In this document: positions 11,036 through 23,160 of the stretch, in pieces
How positions within the stretch are numbered: position 1 is the first letter of the stretch
Layout: every line of letters begins with the position of its first letter
DNA from: Desarmillaria ectypa
Lineage: Eukaryota; Basidiomycota; Agaricomycetes; Agaricales; Physalacriaceae
Reading direction: 5' to 3'
Assembly (NCBI GenBank): GCA_030407005.1
Contig: JAUDYN010000003.1
Location: 1,240,001 to 1,304,000 of the forward strand
Length of the DNA stretch: 64,000 nucleotides
The notes under the pieces: generated by a model
The model's input: the letters and a program-made list of their open reading frames with translations, nothing else
Database searches by the model: none
Told to the model about the DNA's origin: nothing
Made by a program: the position numbers and the translations under genes

Positions 11036-11506
11036 TACCTGAGATATATCTATCTTTTGGGTCCCTAGTCTTGCTGTAATGCGAGTGAATTCGCTAGAGC
11101 ATAACAATTACATTTTAGGTCTTGTTAAAGGCTCTTTCCAATTATTGGATGATCAGACTGTCACTTCTGCGGAGGCCGACGGCAGCTTACGTGATCGGTG
11201 TCAGCTGATAACTGATGGGCTACGAACCTTTATTGAGACTGCGAGGTCCTACCGTTGATCTGTCTTTCTCCTTGTTCTTCTCCACTCTGTTCTTATACCG
11301 GACAGGTGCCGTTATTTCTGCTTATCGTGCCCTTTGGAGCTCTTTCATCCCTTGTTTCTGACACTTGTCGTATCTGTTTCAGCGCCATCTTTGTCTCCAA
11401 GAACTAGACGTTCTCGTCGGATAATCCTTACTTTACTCTGCCACCAACCTCTCAGCCATCCATTTATATTCCTGCTGCTGTCCCAGTGATTTTCTGAAGA
11501 ACCGGG
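11036..11506. promoter_or_regulatory. Intergenic, upstream of Rac GTPase
   Basis: About 470 bases between the ferric-reductase pseudogene and the Rac start. It should hold the Rac promoter and 5' UTR; a CT-rich stretch lies at about 11265-11300. No gene is visible. Confidence 0.4.
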
Positions 11507-12469
11507 ATGCAAGCGATTAAGTGTACGTGATTCTGCGGCCGGATGGCCCTGTTGTTGACGATCACCTGCAGGTGTAGTCGTGGGAGATGGCGCTGTAGGG
11601 AAGGTGAGCTGACCAACGCTACGGCTGCCTACTGTGCGTTCTTTTCTGACGGGACGACAGACATGCCTTCTCATTTCATACACCACCAATGCGTTTCCTG
11701 TGCGTTGATATTGCCCCATCTTTCTGTCCATTTATTGATTTTGATACACAGGGAGAATACATTCCAACGGGTAAGCATATTATTCTGACTTTCTTTGGCA
11801 CATTCACCACATTTTCTTAGTGTTTGATAACTACTCTGCTAATGTGATGGTCGACGGCAAAACCATCTCGCTTGGATTATGGGATACCGCCGGACAAGAG
11901 GACTACGACCGACTCCGCCCGCTCTCATATCCTCAAACGGATGTCTTTTTGATTTGCTTTTCTCTCGTCAGTCCTCCAAGCTATGAGAATGTGAGGACCA
12001 AGGTGAGTGACGATAGAGACACTTATTACCATGCCCACTAATTCCATGCCCTCAGTGGTTCCCTGAGATATCTCATCACGCACCGCAAACTTCCGTCGTA
12101 CTGGTTGGGACGAAACTTGATCTACGCGAAGACCCTGCAACGATAGAGAAGCTCCGAGACCGGTGAGTATGTCCATTGAGGCATGAATGATGTGCTAAGC
12201 GGGCATCCCAGTCGTATGGCGCCAATCCAGTACGCCCAAGGAGTTGCAATGTCCAAAGACATTGGAGCAGTGAAATATCTGGAGTGTTCCGCGCTGACAC
12301 AGAAGGGCCTTAAGACAGTCTTTGACGAAGCTATCCGGGCAGTCTGTAAGCGATCTTCGTTGCTACAGCCGCATTCTGTTCCATTCTGATCAACAAATTT
12401 GTAGTGAATCCACCTCCACGGACAGACAGGGGCAGAAGTAAAGGGTCAAAGTCGTGCATTATCGCTTGA
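11507..12469 (+). CDS. RAC1: Rho-family small GTPase, Rac type
   Basis: About 195 residues from eight small exons (the first 16 nt, another 19 nt). The P-loop is GDGAVGK, with MQAIKCVVV directly before it. The effector region is [18 protein letters not shown] and switch II is [28 protein letters not shown] and [11 protein letters not shown] recognise guanine. The protein ends in a basic stretch ([12 protein letters not shown]) and the prenylation box CIIA. The [11 protein letters not shown] segment and [17 protein letters not shown] follow Rac rather than Cdc42 or RhoA. Rac switches between GDP- and GTP-bound states at the plasma membrane and controls polarised growth and hyphal branching through PAK kinases and NADPH oxidase. 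All catalytic motifs are intact, so it should be functional. Confidence 0.95.
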
Positions 12470-13069
12470 GGGCCAGATGTATGCGGTTGGATGGTGGCAT
12501 ACATATAATATCACGCCATTTATGTTTCTATTCGACTTTGACGACTTGTATGGTTTTTTTGACTTTGCTTCTTTACATTCTTGATGCTACCGACGGATGC
12601 TTGTTTTTGTGTTCAAACATTCCTGTTGTCTGGAACTAGATTTGCGACAGCTGGGCATCTGCATCAGCAAGCAACCGCGTGCTCGAATTCTCAGGAGAAA
12701 ATTGAAGAACCCTGGGAGAACCGCAATCAGATGACCGCAAGCAATTGCCAGGAACCAACGGTCATGGCAAGGGCCCACCGATATGCCTTCCTAGTCCTGT
12801 GCTTTTTCTTTTTACCCACTGTGATTGCATTTTCTTGTACTTGCCTGGGACAGCGTACTCTGGTCGGTTGCGACTCTTCTGGGCTTTCCCTTTCGCCCAG
12901 AGTATGTACAGGACAGAAGTATCCTTGTGCATCAGTTTTGGATAGGATCACTGTAACGAATTGACGACTTCTGGCGCATTCGTTGGATCCTTTCTTTTCG
13001 TATGTTGCGCCATCAGTTTCACTATCGACCTCTTTCTGAACCTGTGCAGATCCGACCTCTAACCTTGAC
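12470..13069. other. Intergenic between Rac and the membrane glycoprotein gene
   Basis: About 600 bases. They should contain the Rac 3' UTR (AT-rich, near 12550-12600) and the promoter of the 13070 gene. A 66-codon ORF at 12764-12964 begins with a signal-peptide-like stretch (YAFLVLCFFFLPTVIAF) and has several Cys. It has no splice or family support, so I do not call it a gene. Confidence 0.4.
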
Positions 13070-16000
13070 ATGGTCCAGTCGGAGAGATTGCATCCAGTTC
13101 GACATATATCGACCGCTTCCCAGGATACCTCGGCCTCTGGCATCGCAGACAGTACCATCAGCAACGGCGAGTCATTGCGATTATCTCAATTTCCTCAGCC
13201 ACCGTCATCGATCCCCTCTACGCCTCTACTTACAGAGTTTGCGCCTCCATCACCGATTACCCCCACTTTTCATACCATAATCGCGCCGCTTTTTCTGCAC
13301 CAGTCTACTACATCACAACCATCTCCACCCTTCCGAAATTTCCCCTCAGGTGCCTCTACCAATCATCGGCTACCGACCAGTTGTTCCTCGGTTTCGTCAG
13401 TTTCCCCTTTTTCAGGCTCAGGCTCCTTCTCCCCTCACGACTGGTATGATGGTGCCTCCAGCATCGATGTCGACGACGCTGAAGATCGTCTGCTTTCAAC
13501 ATCGTTCATTACTTCGTTGCTCCAGGAGCATTCGGTACCTTCACCTAATAGTGCAGGTCGCAGGATTTCCACTAGCAGCGATGCATTCAGCGGCGTATCA
13601 GAAATGACATACCCACCAACTTCTCGTTATCCAGACCCTGTCGATCGTCCTCCATTACCTCCCCCACCGTCTATACTTCCAAGATCTCCGCCACCTCGCA
13701 AACCACAAGGCGCCAGACCCCGACAGCATCCCCCCACATCCTTCACTAGCAAAGTCTCCCCCAACTCATATTATTCCGACACACTCTACTCGGAGCAGGA
13801 AGATAATTTGGCCATTACCATTCGTTCAGACGGTCTTTCTCGAGGAGTTACTATGCCCGGTGCTTCTGTGGTCGGCGTCGCCCCTGCAACGTTGCAAGCC
13901 GTATCAATACATAGCGATGGATCAGGCTCAGAATACAAAGAATTCGTTCGTTCCAGCTCAACTTTGCCTCTAACAAAACAGCATCCCCCTCCTGCTCGTC
14001 CTAAGTCACGGCAGTCCACTCATTCCAACCGTAGTGCCGTTCCTTCGTTTCTTTCTCGTGTCTCCTCCACGAGCAAATCCATAATTCAGCGTCTCCCTAA
14101 CTGGAGACGAGCCAAACCCCTACCACCTGTTCCCATCATACCGCATATCCCCATCGCCGCAGAAATTGCTGACCGGCAAAGGGAGGCAATTATGCCTCTG
14201 TCAGACCTGGCTGCACGGGCAGGTACACTAAATAACTTACTAGAAAGGGGGTATTATCCTCATGACTCGCGAACGTTCTATCATTTCGATTCCCATACAG
14301 GTATCTCCTCTGCATATAGTGGAGGAGACATTCAGACGAATGGTGATCCCTGGCGGACGCATCGTAATCGCAAGTCTCAACATGCGCCCATTTCGTATTC
14401 GCCAGATTCTTCCAGCTCAGACAGAACCAAAAGCACGTTACATTTCTCTCGTAAGAAAAAGTTGATAATCTTGGGTATTTTCCTCGCTGCCGCATTGATT
14501 ACCATTGGTGTTGCTGTCGGCGTAACGGTGAGTCGGAAAGGTCAGGACCTACATCAATGTGCTACTGGTCTCGCTGGAACAGCTTGCGATCTTAGTATGT
14601 CTCTTCAAGCTCCAGCATCAATATTGCTGATTTTAAAGTGTAGATTCTACCTGCGTGTGCACTTCGTCAGTTACAGGCAGCTGTAATGCGCTTGCTCAGA
14701 ACATCGTCGATCTTACACCTAGAATGAACGGATTGTTCGACACTGACCACACCCTTAATTATGTATACAATTCCCTTTGGCTAACTCTGGGAACTACGTC
14801 AGGCAGCGACTGCTCAGCGCAATCTCTTCTGGTTGATGTTGCACCGGCGTTAACCATGTCGGATTCCCCTAATCGTACGGAATGGGCCCGGGCTGCAATT
14901 CTCTGGAATCTTGTTGAGTCGCAGAATGTTTCCAGCACGAAAGACTTGCGAGATTTCGCCAAGGATGCTCCCTGGTCGGAAACTAGCCAACTAGATGGAC
15001 CAGTGTCCGATGATGCTAGTGCTTTCGCTGTGACAGCTTCAGGTTTCACGTTCAATTTTGCAACTCAGTCGATCAGTCAACCAGCCGTATCATTCGTCAA
15101 TAATGGTCAGCCCACTAATGAGCAGATCAGTCGAGTGAGCGATACGGCTCTTTCTGCATTAAATCGAATGTATAGTTTTGCGCTCGGTAGGTTCTCCTCC
15201 CCGTGTTGTAACGTTTACTTAATGTTGTGATTTCCAGCATCCTCCACTCAGCAACAGAATGCGCTGTCGACGTACTGGACCTCCGTTTTGCAGCAAAGGG
15301 AGAAAGACTTGTCCGTCTTCCTGTCAATTGTCAGCTCTTCGCCCCTTCTAATCCCCTTCGATGCCACATCTCAATTCGTGGCCGTCCTGATGACCAATTC
15401 ATCCACCGAACCATTCCCGCCGCCTTTGGGATGCTATCCGAACCTATCATCATCTGAGCTCGAACAGATCAATGATATCGAAGTTTCGGTATTCGGACTT
15501 TCGAAAGTAGCGGGGGTGTCTGAGTTCGATACCTCATGTTATCCCGACCGTCCGCTGTATGGAATTTTAAATGTGCTTCGCCTTCGACTTCCGTTCGCAA
15601 ATACTACAACAGGAGTTGCTCAACAAGCTGCGGTCCTTAACCGAGATGTTGACCCTCGTGTAGTCATTCGCAGCGGCCAGCTGTTGAGTTCTTTGCCGGG
15701 ATCATCTGCTCAGCCATTTAACGGCACCCAAAATCCTCGACAATATGGGACACTTAACCATCTCGAACATGTTATGCTGAACTACTTGCTGTCCCTTGAT
15801 ACGGATATTGCCATTGCTCTCGCGACCTTTGTGCTGTCGTACAGTGTGGTACCACCCGACAATCAGTCAGAGCTCGTTGCGTCCCTAGCGACCATCCCGG
15901 CTCTAGAAATTGCTGTTTTTGGCAGCATATTTCCAGCGGACATTGATCATTCCGTGTCGTCCTTTTCGAGGACATCCGAGAAATTGTTCTTTGGATCCGA

Positions 16001-16226
16001 AGAGGGAAGCGCATTGCGGAACTGGACGATCACAGGCACGGGCACCAAAGTTGTCTGGACAGACAATGCTACGTCCGCCCTGGTCGCGTACGATTCGTCA
16101 TTGACAGATGAAACGTTCGATGAAGTATGGTCTGCTGCGGCAGCAGCATTGGAGAGCAATGTGGAAAATGTGACGGCGAACAACGTGACATCATCGCTGG
16201 GCAGTTTGGGCAAACTGGGTTCATGA
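13070..16226 (+). CDS. Large type II membrane glycoprotein with Ser/Pro-rich cytoplasmic arm
   Basis: Three long exons joined by introns near 14596-14645 and 15187-15238 give about 1,000 residues. The first 450 or so residues are Ser/Pro/Thr-rich and disordered. Then basic residues (RKKK) precede one clear membrane helix, LIILGIFLAAALITIGVAVG. After it comes a Cys-containing segment (CATGLAGTACDL, STCVCTSSVTGSC) and a long folded part with many N-glycosylation sequons (NRT, NVS, NSS, NTT, NGT, NQS, NWT, NAT, NVT). This is the topology of a type II protein with an extracellular C-terminal domain. Proteins of this build are widespread and uncharacterised in Agaricomycetes; a cell-wall or surface role is a guess. 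The mirror ORFs on the minus strand are shadows. Confidence 0.8.
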
Positions 16227-16572
16227 CGGACATTGGAATAAGCCGGTGTTATACGTACTAGCCATTTTTGTTATTATTTTTTTATTTACATATTTTCGAT
16301 TTTTGTTATTTTTATTCAATGAATTGTCGTTATTTAATATTTCGAATAAGTAGTACTAGTGCAATTCAACGGAACTATATCATTATTATGGAGAGATCTG
16401 TGGCTGTATTGTGGCCGGAAAGTAAGCAAGCCTTGTTTAGGTATTTGCCAAGAACCAAAGGGAGGACCAACGCGTTTTCATTACCTTATCAGCACCGCCT
16501 CTCGAAGGCTTGAAATTCGCTGACCTCTGTTGATTCCCACCGCCGATCGTTATTGTCGTCGACGTTCAGAAT
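16227..16572. other. Intergenic, AT-rich
   Basis: About 345 bases between two rightward genes. A strongly T-rich stretch at 16260-16330 is a likely 3' UTR and polyadenylation region of the glycoprotein gene. The rest is the promoter side of the Zn2Cys6 gene. No gene is seen. Confidence 0.45.
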
Positions 16573-19409
16573 ATGCCTAAAGCACAGCAGGGCTCATCGT
16601 CCCACTCAGCAACCGGCCCAGTACACAGCAATGGCACTCATCCAAATGTCCTCAAACGCAATCAGGTAGGCCCCATTCACCGTTCTTCTTCCCTTCTTAC
16701 CTTCTTATATAGGCTTGTCACCAAGTGCGTCTTTGTTACCGACTCTTGCTCTTCCAGGTGCTCATGAATGACCCAGTGTCGAAGGAGGAAATTGGTAAGT
16801 CATTTGCTGCTGCATATTTCTTCTTACTCATCCTTTTTAAAAAGAAATGGTATGTACTTGACATCGTTATTCATTCCAATTTCCCCGACATTCATTTAGT
16901 GACGCTAAACGACCTTGCTCGACCTGTGTGCGCTCCCATGCCCATGCTGTATCTCATGCACCTGCAGGCGCTCAACTTCCATCCGCTCCCGAGTGCACTT
17001 TTGACGAAAGTGAGCAGCCCTATTCTCAGTCTAGTACCCGTCCTCATCGTTTTCAGTCCATGAAAGCACAGCAGCGCCGTCAGAAACACCTAAGAATAAA
17101 TACGAGAGGTTGGAAAATCGCATCAGTGCGTTTGCCCCTTCTTCTGTCATTAATCCATCGTCTGACCACCCACAGGTGAACTTGAGGCCCTCCTGCGCCA
17201 AAAGGAAAACTCGGCAGCAGAACATGATATTCAGCACCAAGCAATTTTTTCACCGCAGGCGCGGGAGGCCCAATCGTCCAGTCCATCGCAACACTCAATA
17301 ACAAATGGACATTCTCACCACCTGTATTCAGGGTCCAGAAACACGTCTCGCAGCCCTCTCGGCAAACAGGAGCAGGGCATTTCCGAAACACCAAGTGGCG
17401 CCTCTTCACATGCTGGGTGGGATGTCCTCTGGCCCAACTGGCCACCAAATCTCCCTGAACCAGAGTTGCTTCGTCACTTGTGAGTTTTCAATTACGGCTG
17501 TCTGTATCACCCCATATAATAGATATTTCAGAGTCGAAGTCTTCTTTCTCTTCCATCCCCATGCGACTCGGCTCTTCCATGCAACTAGTTTTATGGCTTC
17601 TCTTTCATTGCCTCCGGCGCACCCTAGATTTCCCGCTCCGCCTGTCCTGCATGCCATATGTGCTGTTGGAAGCCTCTATACCGGTATTGTTACCTCACCT
17701 CCCCTTCCCAACTTGTCTGAAGTCGAGCCCGGTAAGTCCGTTGTCATCGCCGCTGAAATTCCCTTTAATTCTTTCTTAAAAAATCCCGAAAGACGAGATA
17801 TTTTCGGAACGGTACCGGTCAAAGGAGGAACGTCCGGATTCGTTCGCAGAGCAGCAGGTGAAACTGGCCCGGGATACGGCCCAACGGCTTGAATTTTTAG
17901 GGCAGGACCTTCTTCAAGTCTTGCAAGGTAAGGCTGGCTGGCGGTTCGTACATCTTACTGATATAAATTGTAACAGCAAATATTATTTTGTGCTGGTTCT
18001 ACATATCTCATTCAAAGTCAGTCTGGTTTATCTTTTGGATTATGGAATCCATTTTGATTTCGGTCTAGGCATGTCGAAGTATGCATGATCAAGCACTGTC
18101 CGGCGCCGGAGGCTAACGTTTCATCGTTTCTAGCTTTTTATCACAGCTGCTCACTCGCTGCGTCTTGCGGTTCCGTTGGGGTTAAACATGTGTCCGCCGT
18201 TCAACTCCATAACTGTGTCTCAACGACCAGCCTCTATCCTACCTCCGGCGCGCACGGTAGTCGAGGACGAAATGAGAAGGAACGCGTTCTGGCTCGCTTA
18301 CGCAAACGAACGACAGCATGGCTGTACAAATGGCTGGGCCCACAGTATGGACGATTCGGACATCTCTCAGTTGCTCCCGCTACGAGGGGACCAGTATGAA
18401 CAAGGCGTATGTTTTGCTATGGCTTCACTGTTTCAATACTCATCAGCATCACAAAGGCACTTGTTACCCCGCATGATAGGCAGTGGGCACATGCTAAGGA
18501 TTTGCTCATCAACCATCCCGAAAATCAAATAGATTCCTTCATTATGTACATCAAGAGTTCTATCCTGATATGTGAGGTTGCGCTTACTTTTTTGGTTACA
18601 ACAAAAGACTCACGCTTCACCAGCGCGAGTTAAAACATTTAACATGAGGTTTAGGACGCGGCATTACAACGGCGATGAACATATATCTACATATCATCCG
18701 CTGCCCCTAAGCCCCAATTCAACTGAGGCTGTTGACGCTCGAATGTCGACTGGCTTTATCGAATTGGATAGCACGATCTCCTCTTTTCTCAGTTCTTTCC
18801 CGCCGCATTTGAGGAATCCTATCAACAATAACACAGTCGACAATCACCTTTACACTGCGTGCCTAATATCACACGTGTGAGTGTGGTAGAAGCTCTCCTT
18901 TGCGCCGGTATTGATGTAGCTTTTAGAGCAAATATCATTCTGCATGATCCTCATGCAGACGTACGGATATCAGGCTGTATCTCAGCTTTGAAGATTCTTA
19001 CCTCTGCACGTGCGATTCTAGATCTAATATATGCTGTATGGTCCACAAGTTTTGACATCACCCTTTTGGATTCATTTTGTTCAGTACGTCGGACTAATAC
19101 TACCTATACCAGTGTCTTGACTTTGCTCTTTGTATCAGTTTTGTTGGTTCACTGCTGGACGAGTACTCGTTCGATTCTTGCAAGCCGCCATTGAGGCGAA
19201 CAGTCAGGACCAGATTTCCACACTACGGGCTGAATTGGACTTTATTTTGTAAGTTCACGATGCGTTAGTTTGTGTACGGAATGCTGAATTTCCCCAGGAC
19301 TGCTTTATCAAAAGTGGGTCAGCGCTATGCAATGGCATATCGGTGTGCAAAAATGCTCGAAGATAGGATGGTCACAACAGGGGGTCCACCTTCAGGTGTA
19401 ATGTCGTAA
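16573..19409 (+). CDS. Zn2Cys6 (zinc-cluster) transcription factor with fungal_trans domain, factor 1
   Basis: Spliced by eye from about 15 exons. The start gives MPKAQQGSSSH. The DNA-binding cluster is ACHQCRRRKLKC, then DAKRPCSTCVRSHAHA and a final Cys in APECTFDE, i.e. all six Cys. It is encoded by exons 16573-16665, 16713-16724 (12 nt), 16777-16794 (18 nt), 16845-16849 (5 nt) and 16900-17009. A coiled-coil follows (KNKYERLENRI, SELEALLRQKENSAAE). The fungal_trans-type region includes WDVLWPNWPPNLPEPELLRH, HATRLFHATSFMASL, HAICAVGSLYTGIV, AAHSLRLAVPLGLNMCPPF and RRNAFWLAYANERQHG, then a regulatory helix bundle to VMS*. Each intron is in phase and the product is colinear with the family. 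A nuclear transcriptional regulator; its targets are unknown. Confidence 0.88.
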
Positions 19410-19595
19410 TGTCAATATTTATAGGCTCATATTTAATAGGCGAACATTGTAGCAATATGTAGTTCATGTATGTAGCTTGTGTATGATTTTTTTTGGAAGC
19501 AAATAATGCAAAGATTGAATGAGGCTAAGTCCTTTTTGAACCGATCAATGGTAAAACTTTGAAACTTCTTGTTCGACCGTGACGAGGAAAGAGTG

Positions 19596-20663
19596 ATGGC
19601 GGACCTGTCGTCGCAGGGCAAGCCAGCTGTGGCATTTCTCGGCCCATTAGGCACATATACACACCAGGTATGAGTATTGGCTTGTAAGAGCCTCACAAAA
19701 TGACAATAATAGGCCGCATACGAAAAATTTGGGAGTGACGTCGAATATATTGAACAAAATTCCATTGCAGGTGATCAGCTTCTATCAGCCTAATGTTGCA
19801 CACTGAAGCAGTCTATCAGAGGTATTTGACTCGCTGTCTACTACCGTCGACATAGGCATAGTACCTCAAGAAAATTCGATTTTCGGGCCAGTCATCGAGA
19901 CATACGATTGCTTGCGCAAAGATGATCCTGTCTTCGTCCGGGATGAAATTATTTTGGCAATTCAGCATTGTCTAATTGTTCGGAAGGGGGTCAAACTTTC
20001 TGATATCGACTGTGTTATGAGTCATGAACAGGTCAGTGAATTTCTGATAGAAAAGAGCGGATTTAATGGTGACTTCTAGGCTCTTGGTCAATGTCGATCG
20101 TTCATCGAGAAGCATCTCCCACATGCATCACTTAAGAAGATGCCGTCGACTTCAGCGGCGGCGAAAGCTCTTCTCTCAAGTCCTCTTACTTGTGCGGCCA
20201 TATGTTCAAAAGCGTGCTTGACCGTTTTTGACGGCCTTGACATGTTAAACGAAGGGATTCAAGATCAGCACTGTTTGGAGTCTTTTTCCTTCCATCAGCT
20301 TGCATTTCACTGACATGGAAGGATCGCATAGCGAATTTCACCCGTTTTTATGTTGTGGCGAAACCCTCAAACGATGTGCCGTCAAGGACGGAGCGGCGCA
20401 CCCGAGCTCTTCTTCGTTTATCGGTGGACGTAACAAATAAATCAGCCAGTATTATGACACTGTTGGCTGCCTTGAGGATGAATCACATCTCACGAGTAGA
20501 TCGTCGACCGGCTCTCGACAGTGTTCCTTTCCATGATATATATTTTGTAGAAATTAATTCCATAGCCGAGCAGAGCCAAGACATTTGGGAAAGTGAAGTA
20601 GGGTGTGCGCTTGAACGCGTTAGATTGTCTGGTGGAACGGGGAAGCTTTTAGGTATCTGGTAG
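19596..20663 (+). CDS. PHA2: Prephenate dehydratase (phenylalanine biosynthesis)
   Basis: Converts prephenate to phenylpyruvate, the committed step to phenylalanine, in the cytosol. The N-terminal motif VAFLGPLGTYTHQAAYEKFG follows the start closely. VDIGIVPQENSIFGPV and an LIVRKGV strand follow, and the catalytic Thr-Arg-Phe appears as NFTRFYVVA after an intron that removes an in-frame stop. The C-terminal ACT-type regulatory part (RALLRLSVDVTNKSASIMTL, SRVDRRPALDS, YFVEINS) has DRRP where many enzymes have ESRP, which helps bind phenylalanine for feedback control. About 290 residues is normal. It is convergent with the P450 gene, 96 bases apart. Confidence 0.88.
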
Positions 20664-20759
20664 AGCGATGCAAAAAGGATCTATCTAATTTTTGAATGAT
20701 AGAATACATATACTCCTGTAGTTACACATCGGTCTAGACCATCATAACGGAACACAAGC

Positions 20760-22965
20760 TCAGGCTTCGAGGTTGGTCTCCTCAATTAACGCTTTTGCGG
20801 TGGGAGACCGCGGCTCAATCTGGCACTTGAAAGGAAGAGGATGACTGAACAAACAAACATGAATTCATCATTGACATCCATAACTAAAGCACTCATACCT
20901 GAGAAGGGTTGAACTATAAAGTTCGCCTGTAAGGTCTATGGGTTGTCCATTGACATTGGTGGCTTCTGTTATTCTGTACACAGACAAGATAGAAGCGACC
21001 GAAATCCACAGGAAATCAAAGGCAAACCAGCGACCTGGGCACGTTCTATTAAAGCGTCAAGGCTTATGACCTTCAGAAAGAAAGTCTGTTTACCTTCGAC
21101 CAAAACCGAATGGGGCATTTGGGATTTTGTTCAGTCCGGAAGCTGGAAGATCTTGTAAAGTAACATTATCTTCGAACCGATCGGGATTAAAAGCAAAAGA
21201 GTCTGGGTAGACGTCACTGCATGCCTTTTAGTTGCAGTTTCTAGCAGATGGCAAATACGTACGGATCATGCAAGATCGCCCAGACGTTAGGGAAAATGGT
21301 GGTGCCTTTCGGGATTATATATCCTACAAGTGCTTTATTAGAACAGCATTTTGTATCTCAATCGGCAAGGAGATACCTCTGTATTCATCGTCTTCCGAAA
21401 CATAGTGCGCAAGTCCAAGAGGGGTCACTGGATTCCATCTCAAAAGCTGTATAATGTATTGATAATCGTATGCGCTCTTTCTGTAGAGTGACTCACTTCG
21501 TGGCAAATGCAGTCCTATGAGGAGAGGTCAATTTATGTAGGTCAAGAGCATGATAATACAACTCGCAATGTATGGCAGTTTACATCTGTCTGAGAACACA
21601 GGTAGTCTGTTGCCTAACACACGGTCAAGTTCCTTTTGTGCCTTGTCTTGAACATTCGGATGCAGGGAAATGGCGAGGAAGAGGGATTGCAGAGCTGAAA
21701 CTACAGTGTCGGCACCAGCTGAGAGCAAGCAGGGACATGAACACATCGTTGAATAAGTTACGGGACAAGCTTACCGGCGAAAGTTGTAGCTGCAACATTC
21801 CTAACGACCTGCAGATCTGCAGTTCCCCGACCGAGCGCGATGTCATCTAATTCGTGAGCTACGATACACGGTGTTGCGGTCCCTTTCTCCTGGGTGGCAG
21901 TGAGCGATGAGCATATCCCAAGTAAAATTTCCAACCATCTTGGTTTGAACCACTTCGAACGGGCGATTGACCAATGCCTGTGATGCCTTTCGCCATTCTT
22001 TGGCCTTGCGCCTAAAGGGAGCACACCAAGGCGGTAGATATTTCAACGCAGGAATATAGTCCTGAAAGACGTGCGTGTGGATAAATACCATAGGTCTACA
22101 TGTGAAGACATACCACCATGTAAGTGCCGAAAATGCCAGCATGAGAAAGGGGCGAGATAGCTGAACTGGCGAGCTTCACATAGTTGTCTCTATTATCGCC
22201 TAGTTCGTCGTCGATATGGATGCCGTAGGTGATGTCTAGAACAATCGCTGCAGCTGTCCTGAAATCTGTTTCAGGAAAGTACGTCGTACAGTAGAAATAC
22301 ATACCTTCTGATGTGATGGCCGAACTCAGCGGGACTACGTTGGAGATCCCGGAGCAGCACATGTGTCTGTCCAATCTGCAACGGATGATGCTCAGAGGTA
22401 CCATTTATAGGGAAATACTTTTGGAACAGATTCCGGTGTCGCTGGCGCATTTTTGTCAGCGCAAGGGACTCGCCGGGGAGAGAGAAACGATTTCACCTTC
22501 CAGCGATTGCCATAAGACATGGATGAAAAGAGCCAGTCCCACCCCATTCTAATGTAATCATCAATGATAGAGAAAAAATGGATGCATAAAGCTATACAAT
22601 TCCTGAACCATAGTGCGCACCGGTCGGGATGAATAGTTTCCGCTTCTTTTTTCAAGTAAGTCAGAGATAGCCCGAGCAGAGTTCAAGACAATAATGCTGT
22701 TCATAAACGTGTGTATATACACGACGTCGCCTGAGCAACGCGTCAGTAGATGCGTAGCGCATTATATTACGGACTTGCCGTACTCAGCTTTCCACTGGGA
22801 ATATGTGCGCCATGGATACAGCTTGGGAATTTCTACACCACCAAGCCAGGACCCCTTTGGCCCTGGAGGTCGATGTAGAGCTCGGGCTTGCTGCCGTCTC
22901 CATACGAGAACAAGGGGAACGACAAACACAGCGAGGACGAGGAAGGATTGAGTGAAGGAAAACAT
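20760..22965 (-). CDS. Cytochrome P450 monooxygenase (microsomal)
   Basis: About 12 exons give an apparently intact P450 of roughly 500 residues. It has an N-terminal anchor (FTQSFLVLAVFVVPLVLVW), a proline hinge (RPPGPKGSWLGG), I-helix AGADTV, an ExxR helix (CHELLRWNP), the PERF-type FNPDRFEDN, and the haem loop FGFGRRTCPGR with its Cys ligand. The C-terminus is KALIEETNLEA. Two introns need GC donors: 22731-22778 begins GCAAGT and restores EYGDVVY, and 21515-21566 begins GCGAGT and restores LPYI before the ExxR exon. The ExxR Glu lies on an 18-nt exon (21497-21514). The layout resembles the OrdA-like/CYP5144-type P450s that are expanded in wood-decay fungi; the substrate is unknown. No biosynthetic partners lie nearby. 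Confidence 0.9.
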
Positions 22966-23160
22966 TGAAGGTGGGGTGGGGAACACAAAAATCAGCTTAC
23001 ATGGGGGCTAACGACCATCGTGACTTTGAACGAGACCCGGGTATTATTCAGGTATTGCTATCAGTGACTTGGTCAGATCAGTCACGTAATACTTGTAGCG
23101 CCTTACCTGACTGTGCACCTTCCTTTCTGGGTCAACACATCTTGGTCATCGACCACAACG
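22966..23160. promoter_or_regulatory. Divergent promoter, P450 / CPSF30
   Basis: Only 195 bases separate the leftward P450 start from the rightward CPSF30 start, so both core promoters share this gap. No element was assigned. Confidence 0.4.

Noticed and set aside
12764..12964. Small ORF with signal-peptide-like start and several Cys
   Set aside because: No family match, no splice context, and the region is expected to be UTR and promoter between two genes. Worth a look only if transcripts are found.
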